Source: Anastrepha obliqua (Eukaryota > Arthropoda > Insecta > Diptera > Tephritidae). Taken from it: DNA of 64,000 nt. Each line of letters starts with the position of its first letter. Position 1 is the stretch's first letter. Under the pieces are notes generated by a model. It was given only the letters and a program-made list of their open reading frames with translations. It did not search any database and was not told the origin of the DNA. The stretch covers positions 112,963,784 to 113,027,783 of the forward strand of contig NC_072893.1 of NCBI RefSeq assembly GCF_027943255.1, read 5' to 3'. Shown one piece after another: positions 1-10,395 of this stretch. Position numbers and translations under genes: made by a program.

Positions 1-52
1 AGTACAGAGTCAGACTTAGGTCCCAAAAAAAAAACAAAAACAGAAATATTTT

Positions 53-210
53 GAGTGATGGAAATCTTTATGTTGACCTTTACGCACTTCGTTGCTTGTC
101 TGATTGTATATTGCAGCTGTTTGTTTAGTTCACAAGCGTTAAGATTGACACGACGCCATTTGCAAAAATTATGAATTTTCCGATAGGGTGAATAATTTTG
201 CGTCCCCTTG
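53..210. repeat. Diverged copy of a small inverted-repeat element
   Basis: This stretch resembles the interior and right end of the element at 2353-2544. Both share a run around CTTTATxTTGACCxTTACG, then TTGCTTGTCT, then TGCAGCTGT, and both end near AATTTTGCG. The left end is not visible, so only part of the copy can be described. No coding capacity is seen. Identity was judged by eye. Confidence 0.45.
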
Positions 211-649
211 AAAATAAGCTTTGGTAAAAATAGAATTTATTTTTCATTATACTTATTTAAAAAAAAATGGTATAAAGAAATTTTTCAAAATATTAAACTT
301 TATGCCTGATTTTGCTATTGGGCATAGCTGTTGTTCAGCCTTTAAATTTGTTATTTTAATAGCCATACCTTTTTGCTTTCAAATGCTTTAATTTGATTTA
401 TATTTATAATAATTATTTGCATGTATTTAGTTATCATTTTGTTGAATTTCATTTATACAAAATATGCAGGTTTCCACTTACATAGAATCCAATTATGAAA
501 ACCAATTCCTGTTCAACAAATCTGCCTTCAAATTGACAAAACAAATGTAATATTTTGCTATAAGACACTATTTTTTAGATGAATTTGAGAATGATTTTGC
601 CAAGCCATTAAAGTGTGAACTACTACTCGAGTTTTGCGATTGCCAATGC
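211..649. other. AT-rich stretch with no recognised feature
   Basis: No open frame with recognisable content and no clear repeat is seen here. Confidence 0.5.
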
Positions 650-657
650 ATCGCAGG

Positions 658-1801
658 CAGTGATGGTAAATGTAGGGAAAATTCCCTACATGTAGGGATT
701 TTTGTCGAAAAATGTGGGTGTAGGGAAAAGAAGGACATATTTTGTTAAATTCTGTAAATGTAAGGAATTTTCAAGAAGAACAGAAAAAAATTTGAAATAG
801 CGGGAAAAATTAGAAAAGATCATTTAAAAAAAATCCGCAGTAAGGTTTCATGCCAGACTTTTTTTCTTTATGGCAGAATACTTTTAAAAGCGTTAATACG
901 GCAACATTGCCGTTTTTTTCTTCGTTAACGCTAACGCGATTTTTTCTTCGCCCGAAAATTGTTTGTTTTCTGGTGCTTTTCACTTTTGAAGTAAGTTTGC
1001 AAATAATTTAGTTTTAGCTTTTTTTATATTTAAAATGCATATATACTTATATATGAGTTCCCGCTCTTCGACTGACTCTTCGGAGGAACACCAGAAAAAA
1101 CAATGCAAGTATCGGAAACAAAAGTTTAATAACAAGTGGCTTGACGACGACAATTTTAGTGGCTGGTTGGAAGCTGTGGCTAACGATCCATTCAAATGAA
1201 AATGCGTTGCGTGCGACAAAGTTTTGAACTGCGGCATGTCTGATTTTCAGAAGCACGCCGAATCAGAAATGCACCAAAAAAATAGCAAGGCAATAAAAAA
1301 GACACCTAAAATAAACAGAGTTTTTTAAGAAAAAATCGAGTAAACCAAATGGTTCCAGAAATTTCGAATTAAGACTTAGCATGTTCTTCGCTGAGCATAA
1401 TGTCGCGCTGCAAGTGGTGAACCATTTAATCCCACTCTTAAAAGAAACCGTGCCGGATTCTGAAAAATAAAAACTCTGCCTTGCTGAATGTAGTGAAAAA
1501 ATCTGATTTTTAGTCTTTTTGCTGAATTTTTCTTTACATTTGTGTTTCTAATATAATAAATATGTTTACTTATATATATTTGAAATAAAATTTGTTTTTA
1601 TTATAAAGTGTCCAAATAGCACCAAGTCCAAAACTTAATCAAATAACTCAATTTTGACGTTGCAAGTGCCTCATTATAGTGCAAATACAGGAGAAAAAAT
1701 GTTGGGAATTGTATAGGGAAAATTTTTTGCAAGCGTAGGGAAAAGAAGGGAATTTTTTTGGGCTGTGTAGGGATTTTTCAAAAAATCATTTACCATCACT
1801 G
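658..1801 (+). mobile_element. hAT-type element, internally deleted, with 8-bp target duplication
   Basis: The element begins CAGTGATGGTAAATG and ends with the reverse complement CATTTACCATCACTG. Eight bases on the left (ATCGCAGG, 650-657) match the eight on the right (ATCGCAGC, 1802-1809) at seven positions. CAG-type ends with an 8-bp target duplication are typical of the hAT superfamily. A second short inverted motif built on TGTAGGGA lies just inside both ends. At about 1.14 kb it is much shorter than an autonomous hAT element. The interior carries only an N-terminal remnant of a transposase-like gene, so this copy is a non-autonomous deletion derivative. Confidence 0.8.
1053..1470 (+). 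pseudogene. Remnant of hAT-associated zinc-finger protein (N-terminal part)
   Basis: Reading starts at ATG 1053 and gives a Ser-rich start followed by KWLDDDNFSGWLEAVANDPF. An in-frame TGA at 1197-1199 is followed by KCVACDKVLNCGMSDFQKHA and a later His. That is a Cys-x2-Cys ... His-x-His zinc-finger spacing. The frame stops at 1326-1328. A second piece in another frame (1366-1470) reads RLSMFFAEHNVALQVVNHL and ends in another stop. The pattern resembles the BED/TTF-type finger and first helices of hAT-related transposase-like proteins of insects. The catalytic RNase H-like core and the dimerisation domain are absent. The product cannot be functional. Confidence 0.65.
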
Positions 1802-1809
1802 ATCGCAGC

Positions 1810-2352
1810 TGACAGCAATTTCGATGCGGCTAGCATTAGTTCATACGAGTGCGCTGTTAAACCAAACGTCAATATAAAAAGCCAAAACTTCTTTATTGAC
1901 ACATTTTAAATTGTTTTTACAAGGTAAAATAATAATAAAGACTATAATACAAGGTAAAACACGCCTCTCATATATGTCAGACATTAAAAATGAAACTTTG
2001 TTCAGCTGTTCTCATTTAGTTAAAATTTACACACAAGTGCTGTTAAGCCGTTGTGCTATTGCTGCAGCGCCGTACATTTAACATCGCATTTAGCAGCAAG
2101 TAACAATATTGAACTGTAAAATAACATGCATGCGATCGTATGAAATGTGTCGGCCACGATGTTTGAATTTCGGATAGTGTTTGCGAAAATGCGACAACGA
2201 CAATAATATTTTATTTGGATTGCAATTTGTTTTTTTTTTTCAAACATTTGACTTAAAAGGATACTGTAATCCCTTGCCGAGCCATTTAGCGCGACGGAAC
2301 TCGGGTTATGCGTCAACGCGTGGTAAACAGATCAGAATAATATAAACTAAAG
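1810..2352. other. No recognised feature
   Basis: Short open frames on both strands here have no recognisable content and overlap each other. Nothing else is seen. Confidence 0.5.
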
Positions 2353-2544
2353 GGTGGCGCAAAATTAATCGGGTGGCGCAAAATTAACCATTCAACTTTT
2401 TACTAAAAAAAAAAATCTTTATTTTGACCCTTACGTGTTCCATTGCTTGTCTATTTGTATGCTGCAGCTGTATGCTATGATTACCGTAGGACGATATTTG
2501 CAAATATTATAAATCTTTCCATAATTGATTAATTTTGCGCCACC
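2353..2544. mobile_element. 192-bp MITE-like element with perfect 18-bp inverted ends
   Basis: The left end GGTGGCGCAAAATTAATC (2353-2370) is matched exactly in reverse complement at 2527-2544. The left end is immediately repeated almost exactly at 2372-2389, giving a doubled terminus. The interior resembles 53-210. No coding sequence is present. The superfamily cannot be assigned from the ends alone, and target duplications are not obvious. Confidence 0.7.
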
Positions 2545-2617
2545 TGTTACTTTGTAATATCAATTATGAGACTCGTGACTAGCTCTGGTGGCTTACAGAT
2601 AGAAACTAACATTCACT

Positions 2618-2745
2618 CACGACCCAGGCTCGTGATGTTTATGTTTGATCCGACTATCTGTACACGAGCTCGGCTCGTGATATTTACGTTTGGCCCGACG
2701 ATATATTCAAGAGCCTGGCGCGTCATATTCATGCACGGCAAGGGA
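2618..2745. repeat. 45-bp tandem repeat, nearly three units
   Basis: Units start at 2618, 2663 and 2708. The first two share GGCTCGTGATxTTTAxGTTT and a following CCGAC; the third is more diverged. Because 45 is divisible by three, the array stays open in one frame and creates a spurious 65-codon ORF. Confidence 0.6.
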
Positions 2746-2869
2746 TTCAGTCCAAAATTGTGATGTAATTGAAAATATTTGTGGCCGAATTTGGATTCAG
2801 TGCTTCACAAAGTATTAAAAGCGGCTGATATGGTGGATATTATTACTAGAAATCAGTCTTTTATCTTAA

Positions 2870-3539
2870 GGGGGGGCCTGGTTTATAAGGTCAAAAAAAA
2901 ACAATTTTTTTTTTGTTTTAAGCGATTCCTAATATATTTCAGAATATTCACACAAAGTTACAGAGCCTAATTCTCAATATTTCCGTAGATACAAAGCCAC
3001 AGGTAGGCGAGCGTTAGGTAGTTACGCTGTGACCGGACAGCTATAGTACAAACTTTATCTTCTTTTCTCGACTTTTCATTTTTATGATTTCTTTGAATAG
3101 GCGTACATGAATGAAAAAAAACTAATGAACCTTTTGAAATGAATCATAGCTTGTTCCCTTCAGTATTAAATTCTCTTCTATTTGAACTAACAAAATAAAT
3201 AAAAAAAAAATTTTCGAAATTTTTATACCAAGTTGAAGTGAATTTTTTTTTATAGAAAGGCATTTTTTTCTTTAAAACCTCCAAAAAGTTGAAATTTTGG
3301 AATTTCTCTCAGTTTTCTTAGTTCATCTAGAATAAAAAATCATGATAATTAGAAATCCATTTGAATTTTTTGCTTTAGATAATAATTACGAGCTGTATCT
3401 TGTACGCCAGTTTTGCAGCGCTCTACGAATTTCTATGTTAAACATTTTTTTCAACTTATTTTAACCAGTACAAACATTTTTTATACTTTATACTCGCAAA
3501 GAGATGCAATTTTTAGACCTCATAAACCAGGCTCCCCCC
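2870..3539. mobile_element. 670-bp TTAA-flanked non-coding element with G-rich ends (family 1)
   Basis: The left end GGGGGGGCCTGGTTTATAAG is matched by GGGGGGAGCCTGGTTTATGA in reverse complement on the right. TTAA lies directly outside both ends (2866-2869 and 3540-3543). TTAA duplication is known from piggyBac and Kolobok superfamilies, but I see no transposase and the ends do not settle which applies. The interior is AT-rich and non-coding. Confidence 0.7.
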
Positions 3540-3543
3540 TTAA

Positions 3544-4286
3544 ATTGTCTAAATAATTAAGAAATTTTACTTTATATACATTTAGCATGTTTGGATAAAA
3601 AAACATAATTTCAGAAAGCAAACATAAACAATGAATATAAAAAATCGCATTCAAACAAACCTCGTTGCTTAATTATGCTGCGTGATTTCAGGGGTCATAT
3701 ACAGTTAGAATTTTGAAAAAAAAAAATTTTTCTTTATGTACATATATTTGAGAATACACACAGAAAATTTAATATCGTTCCGTTGAATATGTTCGAAGTT
3801 ACACGCACATTTGAAAAGGCATTTAAGACTTACATAGACTCAGTGCTTTTCAAACTTTAAACGGTTTTTTTCTCAAATTGGTGTTTTCAAAGTCGGTGAT
3901 CAACATTACTCGAAAACGGCTAAATTGATTAGTCTCAAATTTTAACACGAGCTTCTTAAATATATTTTTTAGTAATTAATCGAAGACTTTTTCTCACCGA
4001 TAAATATTTTTTTATATAAATAATTTAAGTCCGAAATTATGGTCAAAAATCGATTTTCTTTGAGAAACCGCCATTTTGACAAAAAAAAAAAAAAAAATAT
4101 TCTGCTTATTCCTTCCATTAATTACTAGTGTTCACGCCCCTGCTTTATAATTCATCGTCGCCGCACCTGTACTTTCAATTGTCGTTACGACTATTGAATT
4201 TACATTCAAGCTCTCTCATCACTGCAGTTATTGTTGTCGGCGCTAATCTGTTGAATCTATCTGTTAATCTATTGAAATCTGGGTAG
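3544..4286. other. AT-rich stretch, probably a decayed repeat
   Basis: No gene is recognised. At about 3692 the sequence AGGGGTCATATACAGTT resembles the left end of the TTAA element at 52364 (GGGGTTATATACCTACC). This suggests a decayed relative whose other end I cannot find. A long A-run lies at 4081-4097. Confidence 0.4.
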
Positions 4287-5607
4287 CCGTTGTACGAGAA
4301 AAAAAAACCGATTTGCGAGGTCGTCGATGAAGCTTTGTGGATCTGGTTTCTTCAGGAACGTCGAAGAGGTACACCGATTGGCGGCCCAATTTTGAAAGAA
4401 AAAGCTTTGGCTATCCACCAGAAGATTAATATTCGAGGTGACTTTGTGGCAAGTGATGGTTGGCTTAATCGATGGAAGAAGCGACACGGAATTCATTTCG
4501 CACATGTAAGTGGAGAAAAAATGTCTGCTGATACTTCTGGTGCGACAGAATTCAAGACTAAGTTTGGTGAAATGGTTAAAACAGAGGAATTATCTCAAGA
4601 ACAGGTCTATAATATGGACGAGACCGGGCTAAACGTTAAAATGTTACCAGAAACAACTTTTCTAGGCAGTCATGAACAGTCTGCCTCTGGCATCAAGAAG
4701 AACAAAGAACGTATTAGCAGCAGGGACTCTTTTCGTTATTGGCAAGTCTGCTAAACCACGGGCATTCAAAAACTTGAATCCATCTTCCCTTCCGGTTTAT
4801 TATAAGTCACAAAAATCAGCGTGGATGAATTCAGACTTATTTAAAGAGTGGTTTAATTTGGAGTTTGTTCCAAAAGTTAAAAAACATTTAAAAAGTGTAA
4901 ACTTGCCTATTAAAGCAATTCTTGTGTTAGATAATGCTCCAACCCATCCTCAGATGACATAAAATTAGTTTATCTTCCTCCTAATGTGACGAGCTTAGTG
5001 CAACCAACGGACCAAGGAGTGATCGAAAGCTTAAAAAGACGATACAGGCGTAAACTTGTTTCTGAAATTCTGCAACATTCGGAGAGTGAAGACAAAGGTC
5101 TTTTAGAAGTCATCAAAAAGATCAATATCAAGGACGTTATCTATATGTTAGCTACAGCATTTCAAGAAATGCCCTCTTCAACGTTTGTTAAGTCTTGGAG
5201 AAAACTTTGGCCAGATGTTGAGAATCTAATTGTGATCTCGAATATTGCAGGGACTGAAGAAGAAGAAAACAAATCTACTTTACAAGACCTTCAAAAGTTA
5301 TCGGGTAACGAATCATTACAGGCAGAAGATGTGGAAAATTGGATGATAAACTGTGACGAACACTTGAAAATGAATTTTTGAATGATGACGAAATCATAGA
5401 TTTAGCAAACAAAGAACAAGAGGAAGATGATGAGAGTAGTGACGTTGAAGAGGAGAAAACAGTTTCTCATGAAGAAGCCAAAAATGTGATGGAAATTGCA
5501 TTGAAGCATTAGACGTTTTGGTGATTGGAAAATGGAGGGAAGTCGCATTCAGAAATTCACTGAAGGTTAAAAAACAGAAGAAAATCGCAGACTTTTTCAA
5601 AAAATAA
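4287..5607 (+). pseudogene. Tigger/jerky-like (pogo, DDE_1) transposase, broken
   Basis: The recognisable part begins near 4290 with the CENP-B-type DNA-binding region (VDEALWIWFLQERRRGTPI, then DGWLNRWKKRHGI). The catalytic core follows: first Asp in YNMDETGL, second in LVLDNAPTHP, third in VQPTDQGVIESLKRRYR. A frameshift occurs near 4710 and a stop at 4960-4962 separates the second and third Asp blocks. An acidic tail with further stops ends in KKIADFFKK. The first part of a typical CENP-B-like transposase, roughly 75 residues with the first helix-turn-helix, is missing. All three catalytic Asp are present, but the gene is dead because of the frame breaks and missing N-terminus. Confidence 0.85.
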
Positions 5608-5720
5608 TTATTACACCTATATTTTATTGATGTAACACATTAACATATGTAAATATGAAATATATAAATATGTAAAAAATGCTTCTCCATTTTTTTATAT
5701 ATATGTATACAATATATTAT

Positions 5721-5805
5721 ACAAGTACACTTCGGATTAACCGGTCAAAACGGCAACCGGCCAGGTATGCAGTCCCGAGGTGACCGGTTAAGAGGAATTG
5801 TACTG
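5721..5805. repeat. Right end of the Tigger element, forming a hairpin
   Basis: The outer end at 5805 in reverse complement reads CAGTACAATTCCTCTTAACC, followed by TA. A similar sequence in the opposite orientation (AGTACACTTCGGATTAACCG) starts at about 5724, so the last 80 bp could fold on themselves. The matching left end of the element was not found upstream of 4287. Confidence 0.55.
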
Positions 5806-5807
5806 TA

Positions 5808-7130
5808 AACTCTTAAGGGTAAAGAATATTCACCAATTTACACTGAATTTGTATGCGTTAAAAATTATTTATTTAATCTGCTTTAAAAACTCAAAAAAAC
5901 TGTCAAATATGTTTGCACCAAAAAAAGATAAATTTTTTAGCTCACTGCTGTGCGAATATTGAAAGCAAAACAAAAGGCAAACAACTTAAACGCTTCGCCA
6001 ATTGATAGCAAGCGTTGGTGATAAAAATATCTAAATTATTCGCATATTGGAATTTTCTACTTTTAATGTCTATATTGCGCATTTCGACCACTGTGCATTG
6101 GCACTGCCCCTGCAGTGCTTTAACAATTTAATCCTTTTCCCCGAGCAAAATACATCTTTTCCAATTTACGCGAAGAGCTTTTCCTACTCGGGAGATACTG
6201 CCATGTGTGTATGTTGTGAACGTTGTTATGAGTGTGAATATGTTTCAATTTATATTTCACTGTTTTCGTGCATTATTTGTGAAATTAGTTTGGACAATAT
6301 TATAAGACTTTGGGACTTAAGGACGCCAAGCGAACAAAAACATTGAATAACACACTTTTGAGGGCTTCATTTACTTCATTTTCCTTGCGAAGTTGAGTCC
6401 TTAGCCAAAGTACAATAAATAAGTGGGTGTGATGTCGCATATGGCAGCGAGACTTACAAACACAAATGTACGTTGTGGGTGTGCCTGAGTGAATAGCTGA
6501 GTTTTTCCCGAAAACAGATGTGCCTTTGGCAATAAACTTTTGCATGTACATATGCATATATATTTTTATATGTGAGTATATGTATGTGTGTGCCCATATA
6601 TGTATGTATGTATATAATCTTTGTGCTTGTGTGTTTTTGCTGCCAGGCAAACTCTTTGGACAAAGTTACTGCTTCGAATTTAAACAGACACAAACGTGCT
6701 ATAAATTTTGTATAAATTTTCATATTTACATTCTTTCTCATACGCGCTCATAAGAGTATATTTGATTATGCTTCTTCTTCCTTCAAATTACAAACTTCTT
6801 TTGAATTTATTGGGAGTGAATTGCGACGTTAGGCGCTTCTTTGAAACAGGAAGAGGCCACAATACATCCTCAGATGTTTGAGGCTTAATTTACTCAAGCC
6901 TGAGTGCTCAGACTGGGGTATGTTTAAATGCGTCTGCAGCTGCTCTGTAGATTTACCTAAAATCACGTAGGTAAATATGTAACTAAACTTGAACTTTTGT
7001 CGTGTATTTGAGTTCAGTAAAGGTGCTTAACTTAAGCCTGGAGAAATTTAACAAATTTATGTAGATCTCTGAGTACTTTTTCTTCTTAGCTACGCGGCAA
7101 CATAATTATATTAAAATCTTTAGCAAAATA
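5808..7130. other. No recognised gene; contains a microsatellite
   Basis: Several open frames at 6300-6750 are low-complexity (Tyr/Ile/Cys/His-rich) translations of a TATG-type microsatellite and are not supported as genes. Confidence 0.5.
6541..6620. repeat. TATG/TATA microsatellite
   Basis: An imperfect run of TATG, TATA and GTGT units, including ATATGTATGTATGTATATAA at its right end. Confidence 0.75.
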
Positions 7131-8332
7131 CAAGGTGAAGTTCAAAATAAGCAAGATTGGGTTAAAATAGAAACGACAGGAGTTTTGTTCTGATAACTTC
7201 GAGTTTATTTATTCAAAATAGTCCCCTCTGCCTTCGATAGACAGTTTTGCGTTTCTAAACGCTTTTCGAAAGTGTGTTACAGGCGATTGACCGGAATGTC
7301 TTTAATGATGTCGGTACAAGCCTTTTGGATGGCCTCTACGGACGCAAAACGTTTAACTTTCTTTGCCAAATGCAATTTTCCGAATAGGTAGAAGTCACAG
7401 GGAGCCAATCAGGCGAGTACGGTGAGTGATTGATGGTTAAAATGCGATTTCTAGTCAAAAAATCAATCACAAGAGTGGATCGATGAGATGGTGGATTATC
7501 CTGCAATAAGCTCCAGCTTCCTCCCTCGCAGTATTCAGGGCGAATTCGACGAATGCGATGAAACAAACGCTTCAAAACGCCAATATAGAAAATTGCATTG
7601 ACGGTTTCGCCCGTTGGCACTGACTCATTGTGGACAATTTCCTTGGAATCGTAAAAACAAATGAGGATCAACTTGATTTTTCATCTGGGGCCTTCCATTC
7701 GGCACATTGACGCTTAGTTTCAGGTTCATGTTGGTAACACCACGTTTCACCACCAGTTACAATGTAGTAAAGGAAGTTTTCGTCTTTTCTCCCCTCTTTA
7801 ATGAGGTCTTTCGAATGTTTAATTCTGAGCAATTTTTGGTCCTCAGTTAACTTGTGCGGAATGAAACGTGCTCAGACCTTTCGTAAGCCTAAATGGTCAG
7901 TTAAAATGCGATAAATCGATGTTTTGGAAATATTCAACTCCGATTCCATGAATTTCAACTATGATTTCGGTTCATCTTTGATAAATTTACGAACAATTTC
8001 GATGGAGTTTTCGGTGATTACTGATTTTGCGCGGCCCGTATGTTCATTGTCATTTACGTCCTCACAACCATATCTGAAACGCGTAAACTCATGAACTCTG
8101 GCAATGATCGCCATAAGTTTTTTCATCAATTAAAATGTTTCGGTAAACGTTTTACCGATTTTGCAACAAAATTTGATATTAGCTCTTTGTTCGAAACTAA
8201 TTTTTGTACCGATGACACAAATATACTGACAGTTTAGATGCAATAACTTCGCTTCCACTCAACCGAATGTCACCAAGTTTTCACTGGAAGTCAGCTAGGG
8301 ATGTAACTTGCTACGCACTAACTCACTAAAAA
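7131..8332 (-). pseudogene. Mariner-like transposase fossil M1
   Basis: On the minus strand the N-terminal region lies near 8240 and the C-terminus near 7330. Recognisable pieces are GTKISFEQRANI, then TGGETW where mariner transposases have TGDETW, then ICFYDSKEIVHNESVPTG, SWSLLQDN (second Asp) and a frame-shifted CDFYLFGKLH-type third block. Several frameshifts and stops are present. About 28 bp present in the sister copy at 16850-18087 are missing near 7680. The left edge follows TA and begins CAAGGTGAAG. I could not find a matching inverted repeat at the other end, so the outer limits are approximate. The gene is inactive and its first catalytic Asp is replaced by Gly. Confidence 0.8.
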
Positions 8333-8720
8333 TATAAATAAGAGAAGAGAAATCGAAAGAGGAACTTCGTAAATGGAGTGAGTTTCATTTGCCACATTAC
8401 ATTTCGTGGATCCTTTACATGGTCCGAAGTCTGGTCAGCACTCTCTCTGTGAACCTTATAATACTCACTTGTTGAGGATAATAAAATGAACGACTGTTCA
8501 AAACTAACTTAAAATGATGCGATAAATTTATGTACAATGCATATTTAAATTGAAAAAAGTGGGTTTTCGTTGGCAAAAGCCATAACTTAGCTACAACACT
8601 TAGGCAACAATTCTCCTTCGAATATCCATGAGTGGACAACCCGAACGCGATCATCATCACCGGGGTGACTGCCAAGAACACGACCGGGATTCCATTTAGT
8701 GGAAAGTGGTAGTGTATAGT
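8333..8720. other. No recognised feature
   Basis: An 88-codon minus-strand frame overlaps this stretch but has no recognisable content. Confidence 0.5.
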
Positions 8721-8900
8721 ATATTAACTTAACTTAATTTATTTCAGCTTACTTAATTATTGGGAATTTACTTAACGAACTAAACTTATCTCAACTTAAC
8801 TTTACTTATCAGAAATTGACTTAATTTAACGAAGTTTGCCTATCAGAAATTAACTTAACTTAACAAACTTAGCGTATCTTAACTTAACTTTATATATATA

Positions 8901-9211
8901 TAATTGGCGCGAACAACCTTTTCGGGTGTTTTGCCGTGCTCCTCCTCCTATTTGTGGCGTGCGTCTTGATGTTGCTCCACAAATGGAGGGACCTACAGCT
9001 TCAAGCCGACTCCGAATGGCAGATATTTTTTTGAGGAGCCTTTTCATGGCAGAAATACACTCGGAGGTTTGCCATTGCCTGCCGAGAGGCGACCGCTATT
9101 AGAAAAATGTTTTTCTTAATTTTTGATCTTTTACCGAGATTCGAACCAACGTTCTCGCTGTGAATTCCGAATGGTAGTCACGCACCAACCCATTCGGCTA
9201 CGGCGGCCGCC
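8901..9211 (-). mobile_element. tRNA-derived SINE, full-length copy
   Basis: Read on the minus strand, the element starts at a tRNA-like head GCCGCCGTAGCCGAATGGGT and continues through a GGTTCGAATCT B-box to a body ending CGCGCCAATTA next to a TA run. It lies inside the satellite array. Three other copies or fragments in this window (16057-16245, 20859-20976, 36822-37143) share the body and the same strand. It has no coding capacity and would depend on a LINE for movement. The tRNA ancestry is inferred from the two internal promoter boxes. Confidence 0.85.
9138..9200 (-). promoter_or_regulatory. Internal RNA polymerase III promoter of the SINE (A and B boxes)
   Basis: On the minus strand the A-box-like TAGCCGAATGGGTTGG (9185-9200) precedes the B box GGTTCGAATCT (9138-9148) at tRNA-like spacing. 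The B box matches the consensus GGTTCGANTCC well. The same pair occurs in the copy at 36822-37143. Confidence 0.65.
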
Positions 9212-10395
9212 TTAGTCGGAAATTAATCTAACTTAAGAAGTTATACTAACTTCACTTTAGTTATCGGAAATTAACTTAACGAACTTTGCTTACCTTAACC
9301 TAACTTCACTTATTGGAAATTCACTTATTTTAGCTAGCTTAACTTTTCTTGACGTAACTTAACGGAAATTAATTTAACTTAATTTAATTTTACTTATCGG
9401 AAATTAACTTAATTTAGCGAACTTATCTAATCGCAACTTAACTTTACTTATCATAAATTAACTTAGCTTAACTAAACTTAACGTATCTAAACTTAACACA
9501 TCTAAACTTAACTTTACTTATCTTATCGAAAATCTACCTAACTTAACATATCTAAATTTAACCTTTCTTATCGGAAATTAACTTAACTTGTCTTAACTTT
9601 AATTATCGGAAATCAACTTAACTTAAGAAGTTATATTAACTGAATTTTACTTATTGGAAATTAACTTAACGTAGCGAGCTTAACTTTTCTTAACTTAACT
9701 TATCGGAAATTAACTTAATTTTACTTATCGAAAATTAACTCAATTTAGCGAACTTATCTAATCGTAACTTAACTTTACTTATCAGAAATTAACTTAGCTT
9801 AACTAAACTTAACATATCTAAACTTAACTTTACTTATCGGAAATTGGCTTAAATTAACGAATTTACTTATCTTGACTTAACTTTACTTATCATAAAATAA
9901 CTTAACTCAATAAACTGAAACTCTTAATTTAACTTTACTTATCGGAAATTAATTTAACTTAACCAGCTTATGGCATCTTAACTTTACTTAACAGAAATTA
10001 ACTTAACTTAACTTTACTTATCGGATATTAACTTAACTTAACTTAACTTAACTTTACTTATCAGAAATTAACTTAGCTTAACTAAACTTAACATATCTAA
10101 ACTTAACTTTACTTATCGGAAATTGGCTTAAATTAACGAATGTAACTTATCTTGACTTAACTTTACTTATCAGAAAATAACTTAACTCAATAAACTGAAT
10201 CTCTTAAATTAACTTTACTTATCGGAAATTAATTTAACTTAACCAGCTTATCGCAACTTAGCTTTACTTAACAGAAATTAACTTAACTTTGCTTATCGGA
10301 AATTAACTTAACTTAACTTAACTTTACTTATCGGAAATTAACTTAACTTAACCATATTATCTTACCTAAACTTAACTTACCGTACCTTAATTTAT

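Larger units (their letters stand above)
8724..10390. repeat. TTAAC-type satellite array with higher-order repeats, interrupted by a SINE
   Basis: The array is built from variants of AACTTAACTTTACTTATCGG followed by AAATTAACTT. Small units of roughly 25-40 bp vary, but larger blocks recur. ATCAGAAATTAACTTAGCTT occurs at 9780 and again about 279 bp later at 10060, with the following 230 bp closely similar. A related block with ATCATAAATTAACTTAGCTT starts near 9450. The SINE at 8901-9211 splits the array, which resumes on its other side. No coding capacity is supported. Confidence 0.85.

Noticed and set aside
6300..6753. Overlapping 77-116-codon frames on both strands
   Set aside because: They are translations of a TATG/TATA microsatellite and shadow each other; no domain is recognisable.
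7129..8334. TA target duplication for mariner M1
   Set aside because: TA is present outside both approximate limits, but the two ends are not inverted repeats of each other, and the sister copy lacks TA on its right side; likely coincidence.
9130..9211. A tRNA gene
   Set aside because: The A and B boxes are present, but the sequence is the head of a dispersed SINE with a non-tRNA body, and no cloverleaf with a good acceptor stem was found.
8724..10390. A telomeric repeat
   Set aside because: Units are long and variable (TTAAC/TTACTTATCGG mixtures), not a short exact telomere motif.
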